From the NCBI RefSeq assembly GCF_010500955.1, contig NZ_QVMJ01000002.1:62001-126000 (forward strand): a DNA stretch of 64,000 nt, given 5' to 3'. How positions within the stretch are numbered: the stretch's first letter is position 1; every line of letters begins with the position of its first letter. The position numbers were made by a program, and so were the translations under genes. The stretch comes from Bacteroides sp. 519 (GTDB taxonomy: Bacteria > Bacteroidota > Bacteroidia > Bacteroidales > Bacteroidaceae). A model generated the notes under the pieces. The model was not told where the DNA came from. It saw only the letters and a program-made list of their open reading frames with translations, and made no database searches. Positions 7,831-17,190 of this stretch are shown in pieces.

Positions 7831-9498
7831 TTAGTTATTTGAACTAACATATAATCCAATCACATTTCCAGTGAAGCCGCCTGCTCGGTCGGTACTTAGG
7901 TTTACAGCATCTACGCCTTGTGCAATGGGTTGCCACTTTCCATCTTCCACAGCATAATAGAAATTATAGTAACGTCCGTTACCAGATATTTTCAATTTTA
8001 CTGGCTGACTAGCCTGATCATCCGAAAGAATGACGGAACCTATCACAATCGTTGTTTTTTCCGTACGCGATAGGGTTATAGCAGGTTTACCGTTTAGCAT
8101 CGTTTTGCCAAATACGAAATTGTACTCTTCGTTCTGTAGCAATACAAAGCCTGCAAGGTTCTTTTCTGATTGTGGTGTAAATATAACTTCCGTTTCGGCA
8201 GTAAAAGAGGTATGTTGCTGACGGTGAAAAATAGCAGCAGGCGATTCTTTCTGCATAATATTGACAGGCAGGGATTTGAGACTGATTCCATTGCCGACAA
8301 GTGAATAAAAGTCCGGTTGCGGATTGCGGAGGAAAATCCATTGCGTATCCAGCTTGTTACTTTCGAATCTATCAGTATAAGTGAAGTTTCCGGTGAAGTG
8401 GGTGCCAGAGGGTTGCAGTCCCTTCTTATTTACAACGGTGGGAACAGCTTTGCCAGCATCGAGGATGATAGGCCAATTGTTTTCCCATTTTACGGGCAGC
8501 AAATATGTATCGCGACCAGTGTTGTAAAAGTCTTCTTCGTAGGGACGACAGCCTAAAAATACAGCCCACCAGTCGCCCTTGGGGGTTTGTATCAAGTCGG
8601 CGTGGCCGGTGCTTGTTACTATGTCGGGGCGATGGGCATTGGTTAAGTTACGTTGGGTTAGTATGGGGTTTCCTTCAAATTCTTCCCAGGGTCCTGAGAG
8701 GGTTTTGCTGCGGAAGATTACTTCGCTATGTTGTGATCGGGTTCCACCTTCTGCACACATCAGGTAATAGTACTTTCCGATGTGGTATAAATGGGGGCCT
8801 TCTATCCATTGGGGTTCGCGCTCGATGTGGGTTCCGCCTCTGATGAGTTCTGTTTTGTTGCCCAGAACGGAGTCGCCGCTAAGGCAGAATTGATTCATGT
8901 GAATGGCCATCTCGCCCTGGTAATTCTGTCCACCGATGGGGAGGGTGCAGTAAACAATGTAGGCTTTGCCGTCATTATCAAAGAAAAAGGAAGCGTCCAT
9001 GCCGCCTGCTTTCAGCCGAATGGGTTCGCTCCAACCTTTTGCGGGGTCTTTGGTTTTGACAAAAAACACTTCTCTCTTGCCCATATTCATGGTAAGCATA
9101 TAGAATGTGTCGTTCTTTTTGTTATAGGTGAGGCTTGGAGCAAAAAGTCCATCGGAGACACCAAGGTTATGCAAGGAAACCTGCGAATCACGATCAAGTG
9201 CATGACCGATTTGTGTCCAGTTTACCAAGTCCTTGCTTGTGAAAATAGGCACACCGGGGAAGAAACTGAAAGATGATGTGGCCAGATAATACGTATCGCC
9301 TTTGCGACAGACTGATGGATCGGGATAATAACCCGCCAGGATGGGGTTAAAATATTGGTTGTTGCGATCTATCGTCTTATCGAATCTGGCATCATTGCCG
9401 TTATAAGTAAAGTGGCTAAACCTGGCGGTCTGAGCTGTTACAACATTACAGGCCAGGAGCATAAAGAGTACAAATGTTATGGTATGCTTGCTTTTCAT
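7831..9498 (-). CDS. GH43 family beta-xylosidase / alpha-L-arabinofuranosidase-like enzyme
   Basis: A 555-aa secreted glycosidase. A signal peptide ends near AQTA (residues 22-25). The five-bladed propeller carries the three GH43 acidic residues: Asp60 in YYPDPSV (general base), Asp168 in GGMDASF, and Glu233 in WIEGPHLY (general acid). A C-terminal beta-sandwich (about 365-555, with FTAETEVIFTPQ and GFVLLQNEEYNFVFG) fits the concanavalin-like domain of two-domain GH43 xylosidases. The ATG at 9498 was chosen over an upstream TTG. It should release xylose or arabinose from oligosaccharides in the periplasm. The exact specificity cannot be told from sequence. Confidence 0.88.
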   Translation of the reverse strand: MKSKHTITFVLFMLLACNVVTAQTARFSHFTYNGNDARFDKTIDRNNQYFNPILAGYYPDPSVCRKGDTYYLATSSFSFFPGVPIFTSKDLVNWTQIGHALDRDSQVSLHNLGVSDGLFAPSLTYNKKNDTFYMLTMNMGKREVFFVKTKDPAKGWSEPIRLKAGGMDASFFFDNDGKAYIVYCTLPIGGQNYQGEMAIHMNQFCLSGDSVLGNKTELIRGGTHIEREPQWIEGPHLYHIGKYYYLMCAEGGTRSQHSEVIFRSKTLSGPWEEFEGNPILTQRNLTNAHRPDIVTSTGHADLIQTPKGDWWAVFLGCRPYEEDFYNTGRDTYLLPVKWENNWPIILDAGKAVPTVVNKKGLQPSGTHFTGNFTYTDRFESNKLDTQWIFLRNPQPDFYSLVGNGISLKSLPVNIMQKESPAAIFHRQQHTSFTAETEVIFTPQSEKNLAGFVLLQNEEYNFVFGKTMLNGKPAITLSRTEKTTIVIGSVILSDDQASQPVKLKISGNGRYYNFYYAVEDGKWQPIAQGVDAVNLSTDRAGGFTGNVIGLYVSSNN

Positions 9499-9540
9499 AA
9501 TCAAATCGGGATGACTTTAATAGATAAAGAGATCATTTTA

Positions 9541-10419
9541 TTATTTTCCAAAATTACGCGATACATAAGGTAGACAGGTGTATAACGCCGAATGCCAGTA
9601 TTCCCAGGTATGGCCTCCATCGCGAACGCGAAACTCATGTTTGATGCCCTTTTTGCGCATAACCTGAGTGAACTCCATATTGCGGTCAAGCAGAAAATCA
9701 TCATCGCCACAATCCACAAACCACTTTACGGAGTTCAATGCTTTTACCTGTACTTCATCAGCTTCCTGTAAATAACGAATAGCACAGTTTTCCTGTACTG
9801 ATTTAACTAACAGGTCCACTTTGTCGCCCGGTGACTGTGACGGCATCACACCTTGTTCGGGGATTGACATCAGCGCACTCATGGCGTAAACCGACGAAAA
9901 CATATCAGGATGCTTTTGCCCGTAAACGGTAGCGCCTCCACCGCCCATTGACAGTCCGGCTATGGCACGGTTCTCTTTGTTACCGATTACCCTGTAGGTT
10001 GATTCAATCTGCGGTAGAAATTCAGTAAAGAAAAAGGTTTCGTACTTCCAGCCCGGCATATCGAAATAGCCATTCCAAGCTCCTCCGTAGATGTTGCCTC
10101 CGGCGTTGGGGGTAACGATTATCATTTCTTCAGTTTCTCCCGAAGCGACGAGTTGATCCATGACATCTTTCAGATGCCCGCGATCACTCCAACATGTATT
10201 TGTATCCATTACTCCATGCAGAAGATAGAGAATTGGATATTTTCGGTTGGGTTCTTGCTCATAGGATAGGGGCAGGAAAATATTATATTCTCGTCCAGCG
10301 TTTAGCACTTTGCTTTGAATGGTTTTGGTTTCGACCTTGCTTTGATGGCCAAAGTTAAATTGTGCTGCAACCGATAAAGAGATGGTAAGTACTAATGTGA
10401 ATAAGCCTATTCGTTTCAT
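9541..10419 (-). CDS. secreted CE1-like carbohydrate esterase (alpha/beta hydrolase)
   Basis: A 292-aa esterase of the esterase-D / feruloyl-esterase type. The start MKRIGLFTLVLTISLSVAAQ gives a clean signal peptide; ATGs at 10431 and 10452 are alternatives. Catalytic elements visible are the oxyanion strand YLLHGVMD, the nucleophile elbow GLSMGGGG with Ser157, an Asp in VDCGDDDF and a His in RDGGHTWEYW. The family removes acetyl or hydroxycinnamoyl groups from plant polysaccharides, mainly xylans. Its place between GH2 and GH43 fits de-esterification before chain trimming. It lies 71 bp after GH2 and 42 bp before GH43. Confidence 0.87.
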   Translation of the reverse strand: MKRIGLFTLVLTISLSVAAQFNFGHQSKVETKTIQSKVLNAGREYNIFLPLSYEQEPNRKYPILYLLHGVMDTNTCWSDRGHLKDVMDQLVASGETEEMIIVTPNAGGNIYGGAWNGYFDMPGWKYETFFFTEFLPQIESTYRVIGNKENRAIAGLSMGGGGATVYGQKHPDMFSSVYAMSALMSIPEQGVMPSQSPGDKVDLLVKSVQENCAIRYLQEADEVQVKALNSVKWFVDCGDDDFLLDRNMEFTQVMRKKGIKHEFRVRDGGHTWEYWHSALYTCLPYVSRNFGK

Positions 10420-10490
10420 ATTATAATTCATTTTATTACTTCTGTTTTTCATTTAGATTTCCCGTATTACTCTGTTTAATAGGCATTAAA

Positions 10491-13061
10491 TTAATGGTAA
10501 AGAAAGCCTGGAGAAGAATAGGAAGACGAAATCAAAGAAGCATTTACACGCATTTGAATCGCAGAAGTGTTCATGTTTTCAGCTTTTGCGCTAACAGTTA
10601 TTATGCCTTGTTTTTCAAATGGACGGATAATAGCTTGCGCCTGCCCTCTGAATAATTCAACAATCGGCCTATTAGCACTTCGTATGCCAGCAGGATCTGC
10701 ATTGCCGGAGGCTACTAATTCTCCACAGCCAGTAACAGTAATTTCAACTTTTGCTGTAGAAGTAGGTACAACCAGTCCGTCTTTATCTACTACTTCAATT
10801 TTCACGAATGCAAGGTCGTTGCGGTTATCCGATATGGTTTCCCGGTCTACAGTGAGTTGGATGGACTGTGGTTCTCCGGTGGTGAGGAGTTCTTTCCGGC
10901 CTGTTTCTTTGCCATCTACCAGGGCTATGGCGGTAAGTTTACCCGGCTGATAGGGTACGTCAAAGGTTGCGATATACTTATCGGCTTCGGAGAGTGTTTT
11001 TTCACCAATGACCTGTCCGTTGAGTTCAAGTTTTACTTGCGGGGCTTTGGTGAATACGCGCACCTGAAGCGGCTGACCTTCGTTTCCATGCCATGTCCAT
11101 GACGACCATTCGCGGGGCCATCCCCAGAGGGAAAGGTCTTCGATGTATCCGGCGGGGATGGGTTCGTGTACGTTCATTTCGATGATGCTTCTATCCCAGA
11201 GTATGTCCCGGTAATGGCCTTGGGGTTTCTTTTCACCGATGATATCTAAATCGCCGCACCAGGAGAGGTATTCGGGCCATTTAGAGGCGCTGTACTTTTC
11301 CATCATGTCGAATATGATGGTGGGATTAATGCCTTCGGGTATGCCGTCGCGGGTTTGAAGTTGAAGGGTGTTTCTTTCCTTTACGTACTTTGAGCTGGCT
11401 ACGGACACTTCGCCGATGTAGTCCATGGCTGTCCAAACGAAATCACCGATTACGTAGGGATTGTCTTCTACAGCTTTCCAGTATTCGTAGGCTTCGCCAG
11501 GATATGATTCGGAACCGTACATAATGCGGTGGGGATAATGTTGATGGTCGGAGGCGTAAACGGAGCGCATGTAGTTGTAGCCGGATACATCGAGCAGGTC
11601 GAAGTAGGCGTTGGTGTTTTTCCATCCGCCGTGTATGAGGAAGCTGGGTACACCTTCGGTTACGGCTCGTGTACTATCGAGTTGCTTGACTTTATCGGCC
11701 AGCATACGGCCGATGCGAACGCCTTCTTCGAGGTTCATCTTGGGGATTTCATTGCCGATGCTCCACATGATGATGGACGGGTGGTTGCGGTCGCGCAACA
11801 TCATATCTGTGAGATCACTCTCCCAATGTGTGTTGAAGAAGCGCGAATAGTCGTTCGGGTTTTTGTAAAGGTCCCACATGTCTGTAAATTCGTCGATGAC
11901 GAGGATGCCGAGTTCGTCGCAGGCATTGAGGAAGGCTTCGGAAGGGGGATTGTGGGAGCAGCGGATAGCGTTGTATCCGTTCTTCTTCATGAGTTCGACG
12001 CGGCGGTATTCGGCTCTATCAATAGCGGCTGCTCCCAGGAAACCGTTGTCGTGGTGCAAGCAGGCACCTTTTAAAAGGACGGATTGGCCGTTCAGCAAGA
12101 ATCCTTTTTCGGCGGTAAATTCGATGGAACGGATGCCGAATGTTTGATGGTAGGTATCGACTGTTTTTCCGTCGCGTTGGAGGATGATCTCGGCCGTATA
12201 CAGATTGGGAGCATCAATAGACCAGAGCAGGGGGGAGTCTACAGTCAGTTGCTTCTGGAAGCTGTAATCTGCCTGAGCCTCTACCCTGGTCTCCTCATTT
12301 ACACTGCCAACAATCTTACCTTTTATATCGCGTATATTAATCGTAACGTGTGTGGTTGCATCGGTCGGTTCGCTGTTGCGAATGGTGGTTTCGATGTTTA
12401 TCCGGGCGGCATCTGCCGATATTTCGGGGGTTGTGATGTAGGTGCCCCATTGGGGTATATGTACAGCGTCGGTGACGATGAGATGCACGTTGCGATAAAT
12501 GCCGGAGCCGGAGTACCAGCGTGAGTTGCGGCCGATGTTATCGACTTTCACAGCTATCAGGTTTTCTTCACCGGGTTGCCGCAGGACGGAAGTGATGTTG
12601 TAAGAGAAAGGGGTATAGCCGTTTTCGTGGCTGCCCATCGACTGGCCGTTTACCCACACCTCGGTTTCCATGTATACGCCGTCGAAGTGCAGGGTAAAGA
12701 TTTTATGTCTGTCCTTCTCGTCGGTCACAAATGTTTTGCGATACCAGCCGGTGCCGCCCAGTACGTGGCCTGTGTGGTTTCCGCCAGGCGATTGTTTGGT
12801 AAAGGGCCCTATTTGCTCCGAGGTATCTTCGCCGGGGAGATCCATTATGCTAAAGTCGTGCGGTAGGTCGATGATGGACCATTCGGAATCGTTGTACGCA
12901 AGGGCTTCGGCTCCTGCAACGGAGTCGCGCACGAATTTCCATTGGGTGTTGAACAGTCGGTTGCGACCGGAGAGGTCGACGGTTTCCTGTCGGGTGCATC
13001 CGATGGTTATGAGGCAGGCCAGCAGAAGGCTTGTTTTAGCTATGGAATGGAGTATTGACAT
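10491..13061 (-). CDS. GH2 family glycosidase (beta-galactosidase-like), lipoprotein
   Basis: An 856-aa enzyme beginning with a lipoprotein signal, LITIGCTR, so it is probably membrane-anchored. The GH2 sugar-binding domain lies at about residues 35-205 (FNTQWKFVRD, WYRKTF), an immunoglobulin-like domain at about 205-310, and the TIM barrel follows (LKGACLHHDNG, IRCSHNPPSEAFLNACDELG). Glu438 in WSIGNEIPK is the predicted acid/base and Glu518 in YGSESYPGE the nucleophile. The C-terminal part carries additional beta-sandwich domains of the kind seen in Bacteroidetes GH2 enzymes. The family includes beta-galactosidases, beta-glucuronidases and others, so the substrate is open. It is separated from GH3 by a 315-bp gap filled by 42-bp palindromic repeats. 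Confidence 0.9.
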   Translation of the reverse strand: MSILHSIAKTSLLLACLITIGCTRQETVDLSGRNRLFNTQWKFVRDSVAGAEALAYNDSEWSIIDLPHDFSIMDLPGEDTSEQIGPFTKQSPGGNHTGHVLGGTGWYRKTFVTDEKDRHKIFTLHFDGVYMETEVWVNGQSMGSHENGYTPFSYNITSVLRQPGEENLIAVKVDNIGRNSRWYSGSGIYRNVHLIVTDAVHIPQWGTYITTPEISADAARINIETTIRNSEPTDATTHVTINIRDIKGKIVGSVNEETRVEAQADYSFQKQLTVDSPLLWSIDAPNLYTAEIILQRDGKTVDTYHQTFGIRSIEFTAEKGFLLNGQSVLLKGACLHHDNGFLGAAAIDRAEYRRVELMKKNGYNAIRCSHNPPSEAFLNACDELGILVIDEFTDMWDLYKNPNDYSRFFNTHWESDLTDMMLRDRNHPSIIMWSIGNEIPKMNLEEGVRIGRMLADKVKQLDSTRAVTEGVPSFLIHGGWKNTNAYFDLLDVSGYNYMRSVYASDHQHYPHRIMYGSESYPGEAYEYWKAVEDNPYVIGDFVWTAMDYIGEVSVASSKYVKERNTLQLQTRDGIPEGINPTIIFDMMEKYSASKWPEYLSWCGDLDIIGEKKPQGHYRDILWDRSIIEMNVHEPIPAGYIEDLSLWGWPREWSSWTWHGNEGQPLQVRVFTKAPQVKLELNGQVIGEKTLSEADKYIATFDVPYQPGKLTAIALVDGKETGRKELLTTGEPQSIQLTVDRETISDNRNDLAFVKIEVVDKDGLVVPTSTAKVEITVTGCGELVASGNADPAGIRSANRPIVELFRGQAQAIIRPFEKQGIITVSAKAENMNTSAIQMRVNASLISSSYSSPGFLYH

Positions 13062-13135
13062 GGTAAATCTGGTTATTTATAGTGTTTTTTAATCATAGTC
13101 GGAAGTGGAATTGTCAAAATGACATCCGTTCATGC

Positions 13136-13360
13136 CTCCAAACCTGTTAGGAATGGCAAACCGAGGTCAGGGCATGCCTCCCAACACGTTGGGAGTTTAC
13201 AAATTGCCATCCGGCAGGGTTCTTACCACGGTAAGAGGCGTGAACGGAGCTCAGTTTGCCCCTCTTACCGTGGTAAGAATGATGAACGGAGCTCGGTTTG
13301 CCTAAATTACCACGGTAAGAATAGAGAACCGGGCCCGGTTTGCCCAAATTACCGCGGTAA
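13136..13360 (-). repeat. array of six palindromes with 42-bp period (locus A)
   Basis: Palindromes are centred at 13144.5, 13186.5, 13228.5, 13270.5, 13312.5 and 13354.5, exactly 42 bp apart. Their arms differ but stay self-complementary: CTCCCAAC/GTTGGGAG, TCTTACC/GGTAAGA (twice), TTACC/GGTAA (twice) and TCCaAAC/GTTaGGA. On the minus strand each is followed by a conserved block close to GGGCAAACYGAGCTCCGTTCA (positions vary slightly). The same family occurs at 30684-30918 in the conjugative element, in opposite orientation. The array occupies the whole GH3-GH2 gap inside an operon. It is not a coding feature. Confidence 0.85.
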
Positions 13361-13376
13361 GAAGTGTGAACCTGCA

Positions 13377-15710
13377 TTATTTTACTTCCAATTTCAGCTT
13401 TTCGTTTTTATCGGACGATGGCCCCACGGCAATGGTGAACATTCCCGGTTCTACCTGCCAGTTGTTGTCCATATCATAATAGGCCAGGGCATCTTTATCG
13501 ACCTTAAAGGTTACAGTTTGCTTTTCGCCCGCCTTCAGATGGATTCGCTTAAAGCCTCTCAGTTCCTTAACAGGGCGGGTCAGCGAAGCATAATCGTCGG
13601 TGATGTAGAGCTGAACAATTTCCGAACCGTCGCGGCTTCCGGTATTCTGCACATCTACGGTAACGGTTGCGGTATCGTTCTCTCCCATCACAGATTTATC
13701 TATGCGCAGGTTGCTGTAAGCGTATGTGGTATAGCTCAACCCATAGCCAAAGGGATGCAGCGGGGTGACATCGAATCCCAGATTATATCCGCGGCGCGAG
13801 GTGGGTTTGTAGTTGTAATAGGCCGGAATATGGCCCGCGCTGCGGGGAAAGGAGATGGACAGCTTTCCGCTGGGGTTAACATCGCCGAACAAGGCGTCGA
13901 TCATAGCATAGCCGCCTTCCTGACCCAGGTACCAGCATTGCATTACGGCAGGAACTTTCGATTCCAGTTCGCCCAGGCTGAGGGTGGTGCCGCTGTTTAC
14001 AAAGGCACAGGTGGGTTTGCCAAGGGCTACAATCTGATCTATCAGTTCTTTCTGTCCGGCAAGCATTTCCAGGGTTGGTAAATCGCCCGGAGCTTCGGGC
14101 CCGTAGGCTTCGCGGCTCGCGCCTTCGTTGGCACCAACGAAGAGTACAACAACGTCGGCTTTCTTCGCCACTTCAACAGCATCCTGTATTTTTGAGGCGT
14201 TATCCTCGTATGTAAAGGCTTTGATGATGGCCGGGAACGGGCTGTGCTCGTCGGTAATGCGTACGCCTTCGGAATAGAGTATATTCATGCGGTCGCCGTA
14301 TTTTTCGCGTATGGCACGCAACGGAGTGATGGTATCACGCGGCATGCCGGAGTATCCTCCAAGTATGCAACGGTTGGCGTTGGGGCCAATCAGGGCGATG
14401 GTTTTAACTTTATTCTTATCGAGCGGCAGGAAGTTGTCGTCGTTCTTGAGCAGCACCATTGATTCGGTGGCGGCACGATAAGCTACCTTACGGTGGGCCT
14501 CGCATCCGTTAATGGCTTCGGCCTTCTCTACGTCAACGTAAGGACGTTCAAAGAGTCCTAGACGGAACTTGCTGATCAGTACATTTCGCACCGCACGGTC
14601 GATGGTTTCTATTGTCACTTTGCCTTCTTTCAAAGATTCTGCGAGCGTTGGGAAGGTATCCGGATTGGGGAACTCGGCATCCATACCGGCGTTGATGGCC
14701 TGGACAGCGGCATCGGCCAGCGTGGGCGACATTTTATCTACATAGTGCAGGTTTGAGATTCCTCCATAATCGGCTACGATGGCGCCTTTAAACTTAAATT
14801 CATTGCGTAGGATATCCTGCAACAGGTGTTTGCTGGCATGAGCGGGACGTCCCCAGATTTCGTTGTAGGTAATCATGATGTACATCGGGTCGCAATCGCG
14901 TATTACCTCACGGAAGGGGTAAAAGAACGATTGGCGGGCCTCATGTTCATCTACATAACTGGGGGCTGTATTGTTGCCACCCTCGGATGAGCCGTGTACG
15001 CCGAAGTGCTTCAACGTTACCCCAACGTGTTCCTGATCTATATATTCGCCTTTACCCTGCGCACCGAATACTGCGGCGCGGCCGAGGCGTGAGATGAGAT
15101 ACGGGTCTTCACCCATCATCTCTTCCGTGCGTCCCCAGCGGGGATCGCGAACCATATCGAGCACAGGTCCCAATTCTTCCGAACCACCTTTGGAACGGAT
15201 TTCTTTGGCTGTAATGGTGAAGATCTCGTGCATGAGTTCTTCGTTCCAGCTACAGGCAAGGGCAATGGGAACGGGGAAGTTGGTGGCATCCTGACTTAAA
15301 TGTCCATGTACACCTTCGTCTTGCGCAGTAAGAGGAATCCCCAGTCGGGTTTTCTCTACGAAGTAGCGTTGTATTTCATTGTACAACTCGGCCGCCTGAC
15401 GCGGATGCAGAGCCGGATGGTGCATAGGCTCTGGCGGAAACAGGTTCTCGTTGGGCCGAGCCATAAATCCCAAGCCGTGTTTGAAATACTCGGCAGCCTT
15501 CTTTTCATCAAACTTTTCATTAGTGAAGAGCTTCCTTTTATTCTCTGTCCAGATACATTGCAACTGGGCAATCTTTTCCTCGGTTGTCATCCGTTTCAGA
15601 AGATCGTCGGCGCGCTCCTGAGGCGATAGCTTCGGATTCTTATAGGGCAGTTTCTGGGCCATGCTCAACAATGGGAGCATGACAAACAACATCAGTATCT
15701 TTTTTCTCAT
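13377..15710 (-). CDS. GH3 family beta-glycosidase
   Basis: A 777-aa secreted GH3 enzyme with a signal peptide ending at SMAQ. The N-terminal barrel contains DEGVHGHLSQ, DPRWGRTEEMMGEDPYL and LKHFGVHG, and the nucleophile is predicted as Asp314 in GAIVADYGG. The second (alpha/beta)6 domain includes VLLKNDDNFLPL and VVLFVGANEGASREAYG. The C-terminal fibronectin-III-like domain is complete (VQNTGSRDGSEIVQLYI). Family members are exo-acting beta-glucosidases or beta-xylosidases; next to GH43 and CE1 a xylosidase role is attractive but unproven. It starts 19 bp after the upstream GH43-like gene and is followed by the 42-bp repeat array. Confidence 0.92.
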   Translation of the reverse strand: MRKKILMLFVMLPLLSMAQKLPYKNPKLSPQERADDLLKRMTTEEKIAQLQCIWTENKRKLFTNEKFDEKKAAEYFKHGLGFMARPNENLFPPEPMHHPALHPRQAAELYNEIQRYFVEKTRLGIPLTAQDEGVHGHLSQDATNFPVPIALACSWNEELMHEIFTITAKEIRSKGGSEELGPVLDMVRDPRWGRTEEMMGEDPYLISRLGRAAVFGAQGKGEYIDQEHVGVTLKHFGVHGSSEGGNNTAPSYVDEHEARQSFFYPFREVIRDCDPMYIMITYNEIWGRPAHASKHLLQDILRNEFKFKGAIVADYGGISNLHYVDKMSPTLADAAVQAINAGMDAEFPNPDTFPTLAESLKEGKVTIETIDRAVRNVLISKFRLGLFERPYVDVEKAEAINGCEAHRKVAYRAATESMVLLKNDDNFLPLDKNKVKTIALIGPNANRCILGGYSGMPRDTITPLRAIREKYGDRMNILYSEGVRITDEHSPFPAIIKAFTYEDNASKIQDAVEVAKKADVVVLFVGANEGASREAYGPEAPGDLPTLEMLAGQKELIDQIVALGKPTCAFVNSGTTLSLGELESKVPAVMQCWYLGQEGGYAMIDALFGDVNPSGKLSISFPRSAGHIPAYYNYKPTSRRGYNLGFDVTPLHPFGYGLSYTTYAYSNLRIDKSVMGENDTATVTVDVQNTGSRDGSEIVQLYITDDYASLTRPVKELRGFKRIHLKAGEKQTVTFKVDKDALAYYDMDNNWQVEPGMFTIAVGPSSDKNEKLKLEVK

Positions 15711-15729
15711 ATTCTATGTCTTAATTGGT

Positions 15730-17187
15730 TTATTTATAATCTTCAATGCGCCATTCGTCTTTCCATTCAATGTGCGGAACACCATCTTTGAAAACGATTG
15801 GAAGGAATACGTACGTGCCGTTATAGGTTACATCCCATGTGGTGCGTACTTCGTTCCGCTTGTCTTTGGGTGTAGGCGTTGTGAAATCTTTGGGGAATGG
15901 TTCATGGTCTTTGTACTTGGGTATCATCCGTTCGGCTTCTTCGGTGGGCTCGTATGTATCGGCCAGTTGTGGCATCCAACGGTCGGCAACCGCTATATAC
16001 AGGTCTTTGCCGGGAATCTTCACCACATCGGTTATCTGCGAGCAGAATGAATGATTATACTTATCCGTTGGGTGCGGGTTGCCGAGGTCGATATATTCGC
16101 CGTGATAATCGGTGAATGTAGATATCAGGGACAGGTTGGCATAATAGCCGGTGGTTCCCGAAGTAAACATGAAGTGCTTGCCATCATGTACGAAGTGTGT
16201 GGGCGCCTCCCGCGTATAAGGCGGGCGAAGGCCGACGAAATGGGTGGAGTGTTTGGGTGTAACATCGGTATAATCGTCGGTCAATTCTGAGCAAATTAGT
16301 TCCCAGTGCGGACGCTCGAACCAAACGTATCCTTTGCCAGTTTCTTCGTCTGCATAGAGGTCGAAGTCTCCTACTCCGTAGCCTTGCGGTTTTAGTGAGC
16401 GTACATATTCATACGGCCCTAGCAGATCATCGGACTGAAGAATTACGAAATAACCATCCTCGTCCATACTCTTGATCCAGCACACATATTTATCGGTTTG
16501 TTTGCAATGGATAATATGTGGACGATCCAAATTTTGGGAATAATGCAGGGGCGATAAAGGGTTCACGGTATCGGGTTCGATAATCAGTCCACAGTCTTCC
16601 CAATTATAAAAGTCTTCGGATTTATAACAACGGATGCCATACGTCCAGACATGGCTGCCGCGGGTAGTGAATTCTTTATTCTCTCCGTACCAATAAAATA
16701 TGCCATCTTTTTCGAGCACTTGGAAACCATGCGCCTGAATGGGCTTACCATTTGTGTCGAGCCAGATTTGCCCCGGCTTAACGGAGGTATATGGTAACGG
16801 ATTCTCTTGCACAATAAAAATATCTACAGGGCCAACGAGTTCGGAAGTTACCGTTATGGCTATTTGGTTGGTACCTGCTTTCAGTGCTTCTGTAATATCT
16901 ACTGTATAAGGTGCCTCATTGAGGGTCCCGAAATCCATGTCGTTCACTGCTACTCCGGCAGCAGAGTCAACCTCGCCGAGGTTCAACACAAACCGGCCTT
17001 GTTTCAATTCGGGTGCAGATATTAGAACTGTGTTCTCGTGGGCGGCAGTGACGGTATTCACCGTCCAGGGAGTATCTACATGCCGGAAGAGGATTTCAAT
17101 TTCTTCTTTCTTCTGCGTTCTCGCTGTACAACCGAATAGTATAACAGATACTAAAAGAACGACTGTGTTTTTCATCATCTTTTCCAT
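15730..17187 (-). CDS. GH43-like (exo-galactanase-type) lipoprotein with N-terminal beta-sandwich
   Basis: A 485-aa protein with lipobox LFGC (Cys20). Residues of about 30-130 resemble a galactose-binding-type beta-sandwich (RFVLNLGEVDSAAGVAVND, YTVDITEALKAGTNQIAI). The rest is a five-bladed propeller with KDGIFYWYGENKE, DRPHIIHCKQTDKYVCWIKS, GVGDFDLYADEETGKGYVWF and LYIAVADRW. This set resembles GH43 exo-beta-1,3-galactanase-type proteins, which I recall by motif only. The start overlaps a GGAAAAG that could serve ATG 17178 instead. It begins 3 bp after the upstream esterase-like gene, so translation is probably coupled. Substrate assignment is tentative. Confidence 0.75.
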   Translation of the reverse strand: MEKMMKNTVVLLVSVILFGCTARTQKKEEIEILFRHVDTPWTVNTVTAAHENTVLISAPELKQGRFVLNLGEVDSAAGVAVNDMDFGTLNEAPYTVDITEALKAGTNQIAITVTSELVGPVDIFIVQENPLPYTSVKPGQIWLDTNGKPIQAHGFQVLEKDGIFYWYGENKEFTTRGSHVWTYGIRCYKSEDFYNWEDCGLIIEPDTVNPLSPLHYSQNLDRPHIIHCKQTDKYVCWIKSMDEDGYFVILQSDDLLGPYEYVRSLKPQGYGVGDFDLYADEETGKGYVWFERPHWELICSELTDDYTDVTPKHSTHFVGLRPPYTREAPTHFVHDGKHFMFTSGTTGYYANLSLISTFTDYHGEYIDLGNPHPTDKYNHSFCSQITDVVKIPGKDLYIAVADRWMPQLADTYEPTEEAERMIPKYKDHEPFPKDFTTPTPKDKRNEVRTTWDVTYNGTYVFLPIVFKDGVPHIEWKDEWRIEDYK

Positions 17188-17190
17188 ATA

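Noticed and set aside
8317..9276. plus-strand open frames over the GH43 gene
   Set aside because: They are shadows of the minus-strand enzyme, which has signal peptide and catalytic motifs. Similar shadows over GH2, GH3, traM, VirB4 and other genes were dropped.
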